A stretch of DNA of 64,000 bases from Thermoplasmata archaeon (GTDB lineage: Archaea; Thermoplasmatota; Thermoplasmata; Thermoplasmatales; GCA-001856825). Both the position numbers and the translations under genes were made by a program. Within the stretch, counting starts at the first letter, position 1. Each line of letters starts with the position of its first letter. Where the stretch lies: contig JAKAXD010000004.1 in the NCBI GenBank assembly GCA_021816725.1, positions 1 through 64,000 of the forward strand, given 5' to 3'. The notes beneath the pieces were generated by a model. The model saw nothing but the letters and a program-made list of their open reading frames with translations, did no database searches and was not told where the DNA came from. Shown piece after piece: positions 18,282 through 27,167 of this stretch.

Positions 18282-18452
18282 ATGGCAGAAGAAGAATCAA
18301 TAATTGAGAGTTTCATAAAAGCGATAGAGGGGACACAAAGCTCTGCGGAATTCAACTTTGACAACCTGACCGTGAGATTGTCTGGCACAGTATCAATAGT
18401 CGTAAACGGAAAGGTTACAGTGACGGCCAGACCTATACATGACAGAGCCTAA
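18282..18452 (+). CDS. hypothetical small acidic protein, 56 aa
   Basis: This short frame begins MAEEESIIESFIKAIEG and continues into a beta-rich part (NLTVRLSGTVSIVVNGKVTV). I do not recognise it. It overlaps the next small gene by 14 nt in another frame, and the two share a pattern: both contain a VRLSGTVSIVVNGK / VRVVLNGRDFAVRL type strand repeat. They are probably co-translated. There is no membrane helix. Confidence 0.55.
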   Translation: MAEEESIIESFIKAIEGTQSSAEFNFDNLTVRLSGTVSIVVNGKVTVTARPIHDRA

Positions 18453-18777
18453 GGGCAGGTATCCCATTCTTGAAGGCTCGGTCAGAGTTGTATTGAATGG
18501 AAGAGATTTTGCTGTAAGACTCGATGAGAGGAAAGTATCAATAATAGCTAAGGAAGATGACATCAAGTCCTCCCTCTCTTTCCTGAATGTAAAGGTGAGA
18601 GACGCCGGAGAAATCCGTAAGATCGCAAAATTGGCATTTAATCTGGGATTCACTGTAAGACTGGAGGACAGCAGAGGCACCTTCTTATCCTTCGGCAAGG
18701 GTATTTGGTCCCCAATGGGCCATTTTTCCTTCAAGCCTAGGATCAGGAAATACCTTAAGGATGAACGGCGAGACTAA
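18439..18777 (+). CDS. hypothetical protein, 112 aa
   Basis: The N-terminal half is beta-rich (SVRVVLNGRDFAVRLDERKVSII). The C-terminal half has an alternating strand/helix layout (DAGEIRKIAKLAFNLGFTVRLEDSRGTFLSFGKG) and a basic tail. No family is recognised. It begins inside the preceding small gene and is followed by a convergent-free gap. The coupled arrangement suggests the two products interact. Confidence 0.6.
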   Translation: MTEPKGRYPILEGSVRVVLNGRDFAVRLDERKVSIIAKEDDIKSSLSFLNVKVRDAGEIRKIAKLAFNLGFTVRLEDSRGTFLSFGKGIWSPMGHFSFKPRIRKYLKDERRD

Positions 18778-18844
18778 AATTCAGTATTGAACATAAGCAC
18801 GTTACCTATCCTCCTTAAAATTTCCGTAGCTGGACCCTTGACGT

Positions 18845-18857
18845 CAAATAATATATT
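18845..18857 (+). promoter_or_regulatory. TATA box of the Gfo/Idh/MocA gene
   Basis: CAAATAATATATT is centred about 26 nt before the ATG at 18878, giving a leaderless transcript. Confidence 0.5.
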
Positions 18858-18877
18858 CCAACCACTCATCAGGACAT

Positions 18878-19834
18878 ATGGAATTCGGGATAATTTCGCT
18901 AGGAAATCATGCCACTACAAGAATGATTCCTTCCATCACTAAGTCGGGTTCAAGGATAACACACATCTATTCTAGAGACCGCGACAAGGGGGAGAAAATA
19001 TCCAGGGAATATGGGGCGCAGTTCTTCGGGAACTTAGAAGAATTTATCAGGCAACCCTTTGAAGCCGTTTATATTTCGTCACCAAACTCCCTGCATTTCA
19101 TCCATGCAAAGATGGCATTTGAAGCAGGGAAAAGCGTCCTCCTCGAGAAACCTGTCACACTGAGCATCAGAGACACAGAAGAACTGGCCAGCCTATCGAG
19201 GAAGATGGACTTGAAGTTCGGAATCGGCTTCCACCTCAGATTTCATCCAGCAGTCGAGGAAGTTAAGAAATATCTCTCGAACAAAAGCATCGGTGAGACA
19301 AGGATCGCATCAGGGAAATTCACTAGCAATTCCGTATCTTCTCACGACGGCACATGGTGGGAAATTCCTGAGATGGCTGGGGGAGGATCCATCGCCGGGA
19401 GGGGTGTTCATGTCTTCGACAGTTTCATAAATCTATTCGGAAAGGAAGTAAATCTGGTGAAGGCATCCAATTTACCCAAGTGTGCTGTAATAGAGGACAC
19501 CATGCAAGCAACGTTCGAATTCAAAAGTGGCATTATTGCAAATGCACTTTCCTCTAGGGTTATATCATCAAGTAGTAATGACCTTATGATATTCGGGAGC
19601 GATGGAAACCTCATGGTCACGAATTTCTACGCCACTTCAGTATCATCTGCAATCTACCTGAATGGCAAGATGATTAGGGAATTTGACGGCAGGACGAATA
19701 TGTATGAAGAAGAGGTCAAGGATTTTACGGGCGATTTCAGGAAGATAGCTGGCCCTGAAGAGGCAATACTATCGACAAAGATGCACCTTTTATCCCAAAA
19801 AGCAGCCTGTACAGGAAGATCCGTTAAAGTCTAG
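18878..19834 (+). CDS. Gfo/Idh/MocA family NAD(P)-dependent oxidoreductase
   Basis: This 318-residue enzyme has an N-terminal Rossmann domain (starting FGIISLGNHATTRMIPSI) with YISSPNSLHFIHAKMAFEAGKSVLLEKPVTL, containing the EKP lysine of the family. A C-terminal alpha/beta substrate domain follows, with GGGSIAGRGVHVFDSF, where the histidine corresponds to the usual catalytic position. Members oxidise or reduce sugars and inositols, and the substrate here is unknown. The nucleotide-binding glycine loop is atypical (GNHATTRM), so cofactor preference is uncertain. Confidence 0.85.
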   Translation: MEFGIISLGNHATTRMIPSITKSGSRITHIYSRDRDKGEKISREYGAQFFGNLEEFIRQPFEAVYISSPNSLHFIHAKMAFEAGKSVLLEKPVTLSIRDTEELASLSRKMDLKFGIGFHLRFHPAVEEVKKYLSNKSIGETRIASGKFTSNSVSSHDGTWWEIPEMAGGGSIAGRGVHVFDSFINLFGKEVNLVKASNLPKCAVIEDTMQATFEFKSGIIANALSSRVISSSSNDLMIFGSDGNLMVTNFYATSVSSAIYLNGKMIREFDGRTNMYEEEVKDFTGDFRKIAGPEEAILSTKMHLLSQKAACTGRSVKV

Positions 19835-19851
19835 TGATTGAAAAATAGAAA

Positions 19852-20355
19852 TTACTGCCTTGCTGCCTTCTTCATGTACTGATTCCTTACAACAAAGTTT
19901 AGGCCGATACTGATCACGAACACTATGAGGATGCCTACCAAGAAATCATTGTAAACAAAGAACGAGTGGTATAGATAATAGAGCGCATAGAGAACGACGT
20001 AGCCAAGCAGCAGCACTATCAATGAGAGGTACCTGTAAATCGCAGGCATTGACTGAATGCTTAGCATACCAGGATGACTCTTGTAATACTCTATGCTCCT
20101 CAACATCTGGTCTGTTGCCTTGGTCCTGGGGCAAAGTGGATCCTGAAGTGTCTTGCTTGCATCGTTCAGCATCTGGTCAGACATCATCTTGTTGCCAACG
20201 TCTGCATAAAGTTGCGTAAGCTGGAGCTGAACCCTTGCAATGTTTTCGCAGTTGCTTCCATATGAGCTGTTAGTCCTGAGATTAGTGAGTTGTTCTTCCA
20301 ACCTGCGAATCCTTTCTTCCTTATTTGATGTGAATGGCAATCTATTCCTCTCCAT
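19852..20355 (-). CDS. hypothetical protein with two C-terminal membrane helices
   Basis: In this 167-residue protein the first 100 residues form a predicted helical, partly coiled-coil cytoplasmic domain (KEERIRRLEEQLTNLR), containing two cysteines. Residues about 105-130 and 135-157 are membrane helices with a short loop, and the tail is basic. It is not a recognised family. It is convergent with the oxidoreductase and precedes another membrane protein on the same strand, but the gap between them makes an operon uncertain. Confidence 0.6.
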   Translation of the reverse strand: MERNRLPFTSNKEERIRRLEEQLTNLRTNSSYGSNCENIARVQLQLTQLYADVGNKMMSDQMLNDASKTLQDPLCPRTKATDQMLRSIEYYKSHPGMLSIQSMPAIYRYLSLIVLLLGYVVLYALYYLYHSFFVYNDFLVGILIVFVISIGLNFVVRNQYMKKAARQ

Positions 20356-20464
20356 TGCACGCTATGAAGTGTGCACCATTGTTAGTCTATTTTATTATAA
20401 AAATATACCTTTTATTTAGCAAATGACTGCTCAGTTGGTTGCTATTTATTCGAAAATGCACTAA

Positions 20465-21142
20465 TCAGATAGTGTTTTCTTCCACTTTGCTGGCATAAAG
20501 ACGCCTCCTGTATTTCATTCCAATAACAAATGCTGCAATGGAGATACAGATTGTCACTGCCCAGAATACTGCAATTACCTCAGTATAAAGATTCTTGTGG
20601 AGAAGGACATAAATGTCTGCGTAAACCAGCCCTCCATCCTCGATTCCATGAAGCAGTATTGTGAAAAGCAGGAAATAGATTCCCTTCCTTACTGTCCGTC
20701 CATATTTCAGCATCAGAGCGGTACCAGGGTGAAATATCAACGATGAAAAAGTGTTCAGCGCTATCAAAATCAGCAAAGTCCAGGAGAATGACGTGATCAG
20801 TGCAGAACCGCTTTCAAAAAACAGGACCGCAATGTCTACCAAGGCAAATCCAAGCCCTATCCATATTGTAAGATACTTGGATTGGGTATTGACTGAAAAA
20901 AATTTCATTGATTCCTGATAAACTGCCGCTGTCCCTCCGACGAAAAGTGCCCAGATGATGGGGTTGGAAAGTTCAAATGTTGTCATAATTTTTATAAGGT
21001 TCCCCACACCATACCTAACAAGTATGATGATTGTCGGTATCTCCTGTGTTATGAACTGCGGAATGAGGGCAAGCACCATGAACGCTATCCCTACTCCTAC
21101 TGCCACGATCTTGTCCTTCCCGGTTGGCAATCTTACATCCAT
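20465..21142 (-). CDS. polytopic membrane protein, YhfC-like
   Basis: This 225-residue protein has about seven hydrophobic helices. The pattern YQESMKFFSV after helix 3, IGLGFALVDIAV in helix 4, FHPGTALMLKYG near helix 5 and LLFTILLHGIEDGG in helix 6 is reminiscent of the YhfC family, whose members are related to CPBP-type intramembrane proteins. This is a tentative resemblance only. The function is unknown. Confidence 0.55.
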   Translation of the reverse strand: MDVRLPTGKDKIVAVGVGIAFMVLALIPQFITQEIPTIIILVRYGVGNLIKIMTTFELSNPIIWALFVGGTAAVYQESMKFFSVNTQSKYLTIWIGLGFALVDIAVLFFESGSALITSFSWTLLILIALNTFSSLIFHPGTALMLKYGRTVRKGIYFLLFTILLHGIEDGGLVYADIYVLLHKNLYTEVIAVFWAVTICISIAAFVIGMKYRRRLYASKVEENTI

Positions 21143-21233
21143 TCCCTACCGCCGATTCAGGGGATATAGCTCGGTACCTTAAATTTCTTGTCTGGACTGC
21201 CTGGCAATGGATGGAAGGAATGCATGGAAATTT

Positions 21234-21419
21234 TTACTTCTCGCCTTCGCCCTTTAATTGCCTCAGGAACCTTTCATAGTTCTTGTCATCAAACTCAAAA
21301 ATAACGCTTCCTACATAGCCGCAGTCAAAGCACTTGTATTTTCCCGTGATATAACCAGTTTCAAAATCAATATGTTCAGACCCGCACTGCGGGCACACTC
21401 GATGGTTCATTGCTTTCAT
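21234..21419 (-). CDS. small zinc-ribbon protein
   Basis: This 61-residue protein has one rubredoxin-like zinc ribbon, CPQCG (residues 9-13) and CFDCG (about 30-34), followed by an acidic/basic helical tail (YERFLRQLKGEGEK). Such single-ribbon archaeal proteins are common and mostly uncharacterised; some assist transcription or translation complexes. The ATG at residue 4 is an alternative start. It stands between a membrane protein and the flavoprotein gene on the same strand. Confidence 0.7.
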   Translation of the reverse strand: MKAMNHRVCPQCGSEHIDFETGYITGKYKCFDCGYVGSVIFEFDDKNYERFLRQLKGEGEK

Positions 21420-21479
21420 ATAGCCTTCGCATCAATATATTTTTCTTGAATCATCGAAAGGTTTCATTTACTGTGCAGC

Positions 21480-23126
21480 TTAAATGAACTCATTCTCCCT
21501 CTCTGCAATGAACTGCTTCACCTTAGTGACTCCAAGACTGATTGCTTTCATAACGTCATACTGGTCATTCACCATAAGCCTGAAATCATAATTTCCTCCA
21601 TCCACGAACTCTACCCCCTTCTCTTCGGCCAGCTTTACGTACCCCATCTTCCTCCCCCTGTCAAGGCTGTTCAGGCTCTCCCTTCCTACCTTTATCTTCT
21701 TCTGCCCTGCCATTCGTATGAACCAGTCGTGGTTTGCATATACGTTGCTTTCGAACAATTCGCCGCCCTCTGGAGGTTCCTGGTAGATAACGGGTGGAAG
21801 ACACTCTATCCCTCTGCCGTTATAATTGGTTTCAAGGACCAAGGTGATATTGGTAAGCCTTAGGGCATGCTCGTAATATTTTAGAAGTGCAGAAAATGCC
21901 ATTTTCTTATAAGGATCGTATATTTTATTCAGCTGCCCTCCTATCCTGTCCTCCTTCTCATAGAGTGTTACGCTGAGACCCCGTTTCGATGCGTAAAGGG
22001 CAGCTTCGAGACCCTGTACCCCGCCCCCCTTTATGATCACTTCCCCCTTGAGTTTATGACCCTGTCTCTCCTCGTGTCCAACATTTATGTTTACTGTGCA
22101 TCTCACCTCCCCCGGTGTGAGGTCCCTGCAGCCCTGGTTGCATCTTATGCATGGCCTTAGCAACCCTGGGTCCCTCTCTAGCTTGAATGTGAAATAAGGG
22201 TCCGCAAGGTGCCCCCTGCCAACAGATACGAAGTCGCAAACCGACATTACCCTTTCAACGCCTTCCCTGTCAACAACTGATCCAACAAGCATTGTCGTTA
22301 TACTCGGCTTTCTCTTTAGCCTCGGCAGAATGTGAGTTTCTGGCGAATAGAATGAAGCAGATGATCCTGGTGGGGAAAAGTTTCCAGCCGAGAAATGCAC
22401 ATAGTCAAGGTTCTTCAAGGAATCTATGACCTTGAGGCCGTAATCCTCGTTCCATCCGTTCGGGTCATCCTCATAGAGACTCAATCTTATCCCTACTGGA
22501 AAATCTGTAACTGACCTAACAGCATCTATTATGGCCTGCGGGAATGTTAGCCTCTTCTCGAATGTGCCTCCGTACCTGTCCTGCCTCAAATTCAACGTGG
22601 GAGAAAGGAACTGGTGTATAAGGTAGCCATGTGCGCCGTGTATTTCAATTCCATCGAATTTTGACGATTTCACAATCCTGGCCGCATTCTCGAATGATCT
22701 TATGACGCCTTCAATATCTTCTTCATTCATTTCCCTAGGTACTTTCCCGAGATAGTCGACTGCAGAAGGTGCCATCGGTTCTTCTGGATTTTGACCTGAC
22801 AGTGCCTTCCCTCCTGCGTGAACAAGCTGCATAAACACCCTTGCGCCGTATGGATGGATAGCCTCAGGAATTCTCCTGAGCTTTGGGGTAAGTATCTGGC
22901 TGTATGCACCCAGCTCGTTTCTTGAACCTCTGGAATTCCTGTTGTCTACGTAGGTATACTCAGTTATTATCAGACCGGTCCCACCCTTCGCTCGTTCCTC
23001 CAGGTATCTCGTTATGGTCTCATTGGCTGATCCATCTGGATTGGCAAGGTTGGATATCATGGGTGCCATGACTATCCTATTCTTGATTTCCAAATTTCCT
23101 ATGAACCCTGATTCGAAGGCCTTCAC
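21480..23126 (-). CDS. old-yellow-enzyme family NADH:flavin oxidoreductase, shortened C-terminus
   Basis: This 548-residue protein has an FMN TIM barrel (about 1-330) with KNRIVMAPM, QLVHAGGKA and GIEIHGAHGYLIHQFLSP. An iron-sulfur motif CIRCNQGC...C follows near residue 330, and then an FAD-type Rossmann start GGGVQGLEAALYASKRG with GGQL. This is the plan of 2,4-dienoyl-CoA reductase and trimethylamine dehydrogenase, which usually reach about 640-730 residues. Here the second nucleotide-binding domain appears eroded or replaced by about 130 unfamiliar residues. It probably reduces enoyl-type substrates or moves electrons, but NAD(P)H use is doubtful. Confidence 0.8.
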   Translation of the reverse strand: MKAFESGFIGNLEIKNRIVMAPMISNLANPDGSANETITRYLEERAKGGTGLIITEYTYVDNRNSRGSRNELGAYSQILTPKLRRIPEAIHPYGARVFMQLVHAGGKALSGQNPEEPMAPSAVDYLGKVPREMNEEDIEGVIRSFENAARIVKSSKFDGIEIHGAHGYLIHQFLSPTLNLRQDRYGGTFEKRLTFPQAIIDAVRSVTDFPVGIRLSLYEDDPNGWNEDYGLKVIDSLKNLDYVHFSAGNFSPPGSSASFYSPETHILPRLKRKPSITTMLVGSVVDREGVERVMSVCDFVSVGRGHLADPYFTFKLERDPGLLRPCIRCNQGCRDLTPGEVRCTVNINVGHEERQGHKLKGEVIIKGGGVQGLEAALYASKRGLSVTLYEKEDRIGGQLNKIYDPYKKMAFSALLKYYEHALRLTNITLVLETNYNGRGIECLPPVIYQEPPEGGELFESNVYANHDWFIRMAGQKKIKVGRESLNSLDRGRKMGYVKLAEEKGVEFVDGGNYDFRLMVNDQYDVMKAISLGVTKVKQFIAERENEFI

Positions 23127-23290
23127 AGTAAGGAAAGTCCTGAAAACTATTAAAACCCTGAGAGTGCAACGTCTCCCCTTGGAATTTGGATAGTTATGCA
23201 GCCATAATATGGGCCTTGCAGATTTTCAGAAAACGATAATTTTCGCATAAAAGTTAAATTTTCGAACTAAATAAGCCTCGCCTGAGGGTT

Positions 23291-24181
23291 ATGATGATTG
23301 ATTCGCTTACGGAATTAGAGAATAAAAGATTGGCTATTAAGAAGGACCTTGATGAAAGCAGAAAAAGAAGGGACGACCTTCGTGAAGAAATGGACAGGTT
23401 CGCCGACGAAAGGGACGTCCTGAATAATAAAGTTAAGGAACTGATAAAATCACTGAGAGAAATGAAGAGCACGAAGGACGAATTGTCCAACAAGGCTGCT
23501 GACCTGAAGGCGAAGAAGGATAAGCTCTCCTCTGAATTCAGGAAGGAGATTAACGAAAGGAGGTCTCTCCGCTCATCAATACTGAGGGACAAGGGGAAAC
23601 AGATTGATTTAAGAAAGCTGAAGAAGGAAAGGGACGACCTAATTCGGAGACAGATGACAGGCGTTTACAACAAGAAGGAAGAGGAGGAGATCGTAAAGCG
23701 AATAAGGGGCGTAGACAAGACCGTCAAGGATTACGAGAAGGAGTCTGAGAAGATTGCGCTTGACGATGCAAGTTACAAGAAACTGGATGAAGACATAAAG
23801 ACGAACAAGGAAGAGATAAAGAAGCTGCAGGACGAATACACAAACACAGTCAAGGAAGTCATCAAGCTAAGGGACGGGCAGAACAAGATCTACGAGGAAA
23901 TGATAGAAACCAAGGGGAAAGCGGACGAGATACACGAGAAATATCTGCAGGTTCAGGCCGAACTTTTCAAGGAAAACCAGAAACTGGACGAACTGTTCAA
24001 CACGATAAGGGAATATGAGAAGCTCATACTTGCCATGAAGCAGAGACAGTCCAAGGAAAAGAGGAAGGGAAGGGAGAACGAGGCTAAGGCAAAGGCCGAG
24101 GAAATTTACGAGAAATTCAAAACGGGAGTATCCCTCTCCACCGAAGACATCCTCATACTCCAGAAGGCAGGATTCCTCTAG
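23291..24181 (+). CDS. archaeal coiled-coil protein (COG1340-like)
   Basis: This 296-residue protein is almost entirely charged heptad coiled coil (about residues 5-270, rich in K, E, D and R) and ends in a compact segment TGVSLSTEDILILQKAGFL. The composition and the C-terminal STEDIL motif match an archaeal family of uncharacterised coiled-coil proteins (COG1340-like), often annotated as phosphoserine phosphatase-associated. There is no ATPase head, so it is not an SMC. A structural or scaffold role is likely. Confidence 0.75.
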   Translation: MMIDSLTELENKRLAIKKDLDESRKRRDDLREEMDRFADERDVLNNKVKELIKSLREMKSTKDELSNKAADLKAKKDKLSSEFRKEINERRSLRSSILRDKGKQIDLRKLKKERDDLIRRQMTGVYNKKEEEEIVKRIRGVDKTVKDYEKESEKIALDDASYKKLDEDIKTNKEEIKKLQDEYTNTVKEVIKLRDGQNKIYEEMIETKGKADEIHEKYLQVQAELFKENQKLDELFNTIREYEKLILAMKQRQSKEKRKGRENEAKAKAEEIYEKFKTGVSLSTEDILILQKAGFL

Positions 24182-24286
24182 AGCAATTTCCAGGGGTGAC
24201 AATAAGAGTCATCCTAACTCTGTTATGAATTCTGAGAAGCAGGGGAAAGCTCTAAATGTAAAATTCCCTAGGAAGGATCTGGGAAA

Positions 24287-24682
24287 TTGAAACCCATTAC
24301 CTCCTTCCTAATTGCCGCGGTTTTATTTGTTGTATCAGAGGCTTATCTCGCCTATTTTGGATATGTCAAGATATACGTCATATTTTTCATACCTGTCTTC
24401 GTTTCATCCTCAATAGTGGCCTTCCTTCCACTCCTGTTCTTCCTTCTGCCCGTAATTTACTCTTTAAGGTCGGTGGATGAAAGCTACAGTTACTATATCC
24501 CCGGTACGGAGAATCACGAAGAGAACTTGGATAGGCGGAAGAATGAGACAAGATTCGGGGGCGTAGTAATGATAGGCCCAATTCCGATTGTTTTTGGAAA
24601 AGGTATTAGCGGAAAGGTCCTCATCATCCTTGCAGTCATCATGCTGGTCTTAATAATCGCCTGGTTTGTCCTCTCCAAGTGA
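24287..24682 (+). CDS. DUF131 / TIGR00304 family membrane protein
   Basis: This 131-residue protein has two N-terminal helices (about 5-27 and 30-58), a hydrophilic middle, the family signature RFGGVVMIGPIPIVFGKG (about 88-106), and a C-terminal helix. This is the archaeal DUF131 family, of unknown function. The start is a TTG preceded by a GGAAGG-like site. The last 33 nt overlap the convergent nucleotidyltransferase gene. Confidence 0.8.
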   Translation: MKPITSFLIAAVLFVVSEAYLAYFGYVKIYVIFFIPVFVSSSIVAFLPLLFFLLPVIYSLRSVDESYSYYIPGTENHEENLDRRKNETRFGGVVMIGPIPIVFGKGISGKVLIILAVIMLVLIIAWFVLSK

Positions 24683-25678
24683 AACTACTGTTCCCTCTAT
24701 CTTCCCCCCCTTTCTGAGAAGCAACCCTCCACCGATCACTGAATCTGATATTATGACACCCTCTCCGAGTACGGAACCGAATGAAAGTATTGAATCCTCA
24801 ATCTTGCTTCCACCACCCACAGATGAGTTGTCATAGACTACAGAATTCTTAATCCTGACATTGTCCTCTATCACCGCACCATCATATACTGCTACATCCT
24901 CAAGGACGCAGTTCTTTCCTATCCTCACGTTCTTGCCAAGGTATATCTTCCCCTTGAGCTTTGAACCATGTACTTTTCTAGTGGCTTTACCTGCAACGAA
25001 AACGTTGGCCTTGATGAGGTCCCTTGGCCTGCCAATATCTATCCAGGTGCCTTTCATCCTGAAGCCTCCTATTCTCTTGCCATCGTGCTGAAGGGCCGGA
25101 AGCATCTCCTTTGCGACATCCACCTGCTTCCCCTTTTCTATGTAATCGAAAATCTCCGGTTCCATGACGTAAACACCAACGTTTGCCAGATTAGAGATGG
25201 GATTGGTTTTCGGTTTCTCCTGGAATTCGAGTATCCTGCCGTTCCTTACCTTGGCCACGCCATACTCCGAAGGGTCATCAACTGGGGTGAGACCGAGTGT
25301 TACCGTATTCTTGTTCCTCCTGTGAAAATCAACCAGACCTCTCACGTCCTGCTGGAATATCGTGTCCGCATTTCCAACTATGAATGTCTCTTCTATGAAC
25401 TTCTCAACCTTCTTCAGTCCACCAGCGGTCCCTAGTGGCTCCTTTTCAACTGAGAATAGGATGTTCTTCCCCTTCACTGACTTCCCGGAAAAAAGGTCAA
25501 TCACTTTGTCATACCTGTAGCTCACAGTCAGGATGTAATCGTTTGAAACCCTGGCCAGGGCCTCCATAAGATAAAATACAACAGGTTTTCCCGCAACGGG
25601 TATAAGTGATTTGGGTATATTGTCAGTAATGGGCCGGAGCCTGGTTCCCAGGCCACCGGCCATTATTATTGATTTCAC
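24650..25678 (-). CDS. sugar-phosphate nucleotidyltransferase with left-handed beta-helix
   Basis: This 342-residue enzyme activates a sugar 1-phosphate with an NTP to give an NDP-sugar. The N-terminal domain starts MAGGLGTRLRPITDNIPKSLIPVAGKP, the nucleotide loop and catalytic lysine of this family. The C-terminal about 110 residues show hexapeptide-type repeats (GKNVRIGKNCVLEDVAVYDGA) forming a beta-helix. Glucose-1-phosphate or mannose-1-phosphate are both possible substrates. It ends 10 nt before the ftsZ stop side on the same strand, so it is downstream of and possibly co-transcribed with ftsZ. Confidence 0.87.
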   Translation of the reverse strand: MKSIIMAGGLGTRLRPITDNIPKSLIPVAGKPVVFYLMEALARVSNDYILTVSYRYDKVIDLFSGKSVKGKNILFSVEKEPLGTAGGLKKVEKFIEETFIVGNADTIFQQDVRGLVDFHRRNKNTVTLGLTPVDDPSEYGVAKVRNGRILEFQEKPKTNPISNLANVGVYVMEPEIFDYIEKGKQVDVAKEMLPALQHDGKRIGGFRMKGTWIDIGRPRDLIKANVFVAGKATRKVHGSKLKGKIYLGKNVRIGKNCVLEDVAVYDGAVIEDNVRIKNSVVYDNSSVGGGSKIEDSILSFGSVLGEGVIISDSVIGGGLLLRKGGKIEGTVVSLGEDKPGDY

Positions 25679-25687
25679 GTCTGTTCT

Positions 25688-26878
25688 TCAGACAGAGTCT
25701 ATATTCCAGTCCAGTCCCTTTGCGCCGGCAGCCTTTGCGATTGTGCTGAGTTCTCCCTTGGCTCCAAGCATGTAAGGTGACTTGACCCCAGTAAGAACAA
25801 CAAGCACTCTTATTGCTCCCTTCATGCTAGGATCTATAGATGCACCCCATATGATTCTTGCAGATGGGCTTACCTTTTGCTGAACCATTCTCACTGCCCC
25901 TTCAGCTTCAGCTACAGACATCTGATCGTCTCCAACAACCCTTACCAGAGCTCCCTTTGCCTCTGATATGTCGGCCTCAATAAGCGGGGAAGCTATGGCT
26001 TCCTGAACTGCCTGTTCTATTTTGTTTTGGCCAGTTCCTTCCGACTCTCCGATACCGATCATTGCGACGCCTCCGCCCGCCATTATGGTCTTTATATCTG
26101 CATAATCAAGGTTGACCAGACCTGGTTTAGTGATTATCTCCGTCAATCCCTTTAACGCCTCCATCAAGATACCATCAGCAACCTTGAATGCCTGGTCTAG
26201 TGGCAGCCTGGGGACCAACTGAAGAAGTTTGTCGTTAGGTATGACTATCGTGGTGTCAGAATTTCTCCTTATCTTCTCTAGCCCAAACAGAGCATTCTCC
26301 ATCCTTACCCTGCCTTCAGAAGAAAATGGCAGCGTGACCACACTTATAACAAGTGCCTTCTGTCTCTTTGCTATGTCAGCAACGATAGGAGCGGATCCAG
26401 TACCTGTTCCCCCTCCCATTCCGGCTGTTACAAATGCAATGTCAACTCTCCCAAGTGCATTTACAAGATCATCTTCCGCTTCTCTTGCAGCCTCTTCCCC
26501 TACCTGCGGAAGTGCTCCTGCGCCTAGCCCCCTGGTGATCCTCTTGCCAAGCAGAACTTTCCTGTGTGCCTTTATGGTCAACAGGTGTTTTGCATCAGTA
26601 TTTGCTGCTACCATCTCAGCTCCAAAAACTCCCTCTTCCATGCACCTATTCACTGTGTTGCTTCCTCCTCCGCCGCAACCAACTATCTTAATCCCAACCT
26701 TCAGTTGTTCAACTATCTTAGCAAGCTCCTCGTCATCAGGAGATGCTAGCGGAGCCCTTGGACCCTGAATTCCTAGAACACCGGGACCTGTATTCGTTTG
26801 ATCGTTCATAGAATTTCCCTCTTCCCCGAGAGCACTCTTAATAATCGATTTCATTGGCATATCAATTACCCCTGTCAT
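25688..26878 (-). CDS. ftsZ: cell division GTPase FtsZ
   Basis: This 396-residue tubulin-like GTPase forms the division ring. It has CGGGGSNTVNR near residue 62, NTDAKHLL, the G-box GMGGGTGTGSAP (about 153-164), and the catalytic T7 loop NLDYADIKTIM. The N-terminus carries about 50 extra residues, and the C-terminus stops soon after the globular domain. An AT-rich TATA box lies about 22-25 nt before the ATG at 26878, which supports this start over the internal ATGs. Confidence 0.97.
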   Translation of the reverse strand: MTGVIDMPMKSIIKSALGEEGNSMNDQTNTGPGVLGIQGPRAPLASPDDEELAKIVEQLKVGIKIVGCGGGGSNTVNRCMEEGVFGAEMVAANTDAKHLLTIKAHRKVLLGKRITRGLGAGALPQVGEEAAREAEDDLVNALGRVDIAFVTAGMGGGTGTGSAPIVADIAKRQKALVISVVTLPFSSEGRVRMENALFGLEKIRRNSDTTIVIPNDKLLQLVPRLPLDQAFKVADGILMEALKGLTEIITKPGLVNLDYADIKTIMAGGGVAMIGIGESEGTGQNKIEQAVQEAIASPLIEADISEAKGALVRVVGDDQMSVAEAEGAVRMVQQKVSPSARIIWGASIDPSMKGAIRVLVVLTGVKSPYMLGAKGELSTIAKAAGAKGLDWNIDSV

Positions 26879-26892
26879 CTATATGTATGACG

Positions 26893-26907
26893 CTATATAT
26901 ATATTTT
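26893..26907 (-). promoter_or_regulatory. TATA box of ftsZ
   Basis: AAAATATATATATAG on the minus strand is positioned for a leaderless ftsZ transcript. The 26908-27130 stretch between ftsZ and VAT holds nothing else I can support. Confidence 0.5.
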
Positions 26908-27130
26908 ACTAACTAAGTAGACATTCAACAATGTAGGCATATTCAGGTTCAGGCCAAAAATGACGAAGTATAACATTCTTAGATATTTTACTATTCGTCC
27001 GACATTTGTCATATTTTCGACAATGGGCCCAAGATTTATTCGCAATAATGCAAACACATTTTAACGTCCGGATGGTTATATGGAAGGCCATTATCCATAG
27101 AGCGAGAACGTTGTAGAGAACAAAGAAATG

Positions 27131-27143
27131 ATTAAATATTAAT
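27131..27143 (+). promoter_or_regulatory. TATA box of the VAT operon
   Basis: ATTAAATATTAAT is centred about 31 nt before the ATG at 27168, giving a 5' leader of only a few nucleotides. Confidence 0.45.
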
Positions 27144-27167
27144 GTTAAATAACGAACTAGTGAAATT

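Noticed and set aside
26909-27091. 60-codon minus-strand frame between ftsZ and VAT
   Set aside because: It lies upstream of the ftsZ promoter in AT-rich sequence with cysteine/histidine-rich random-looking content and no start signals.
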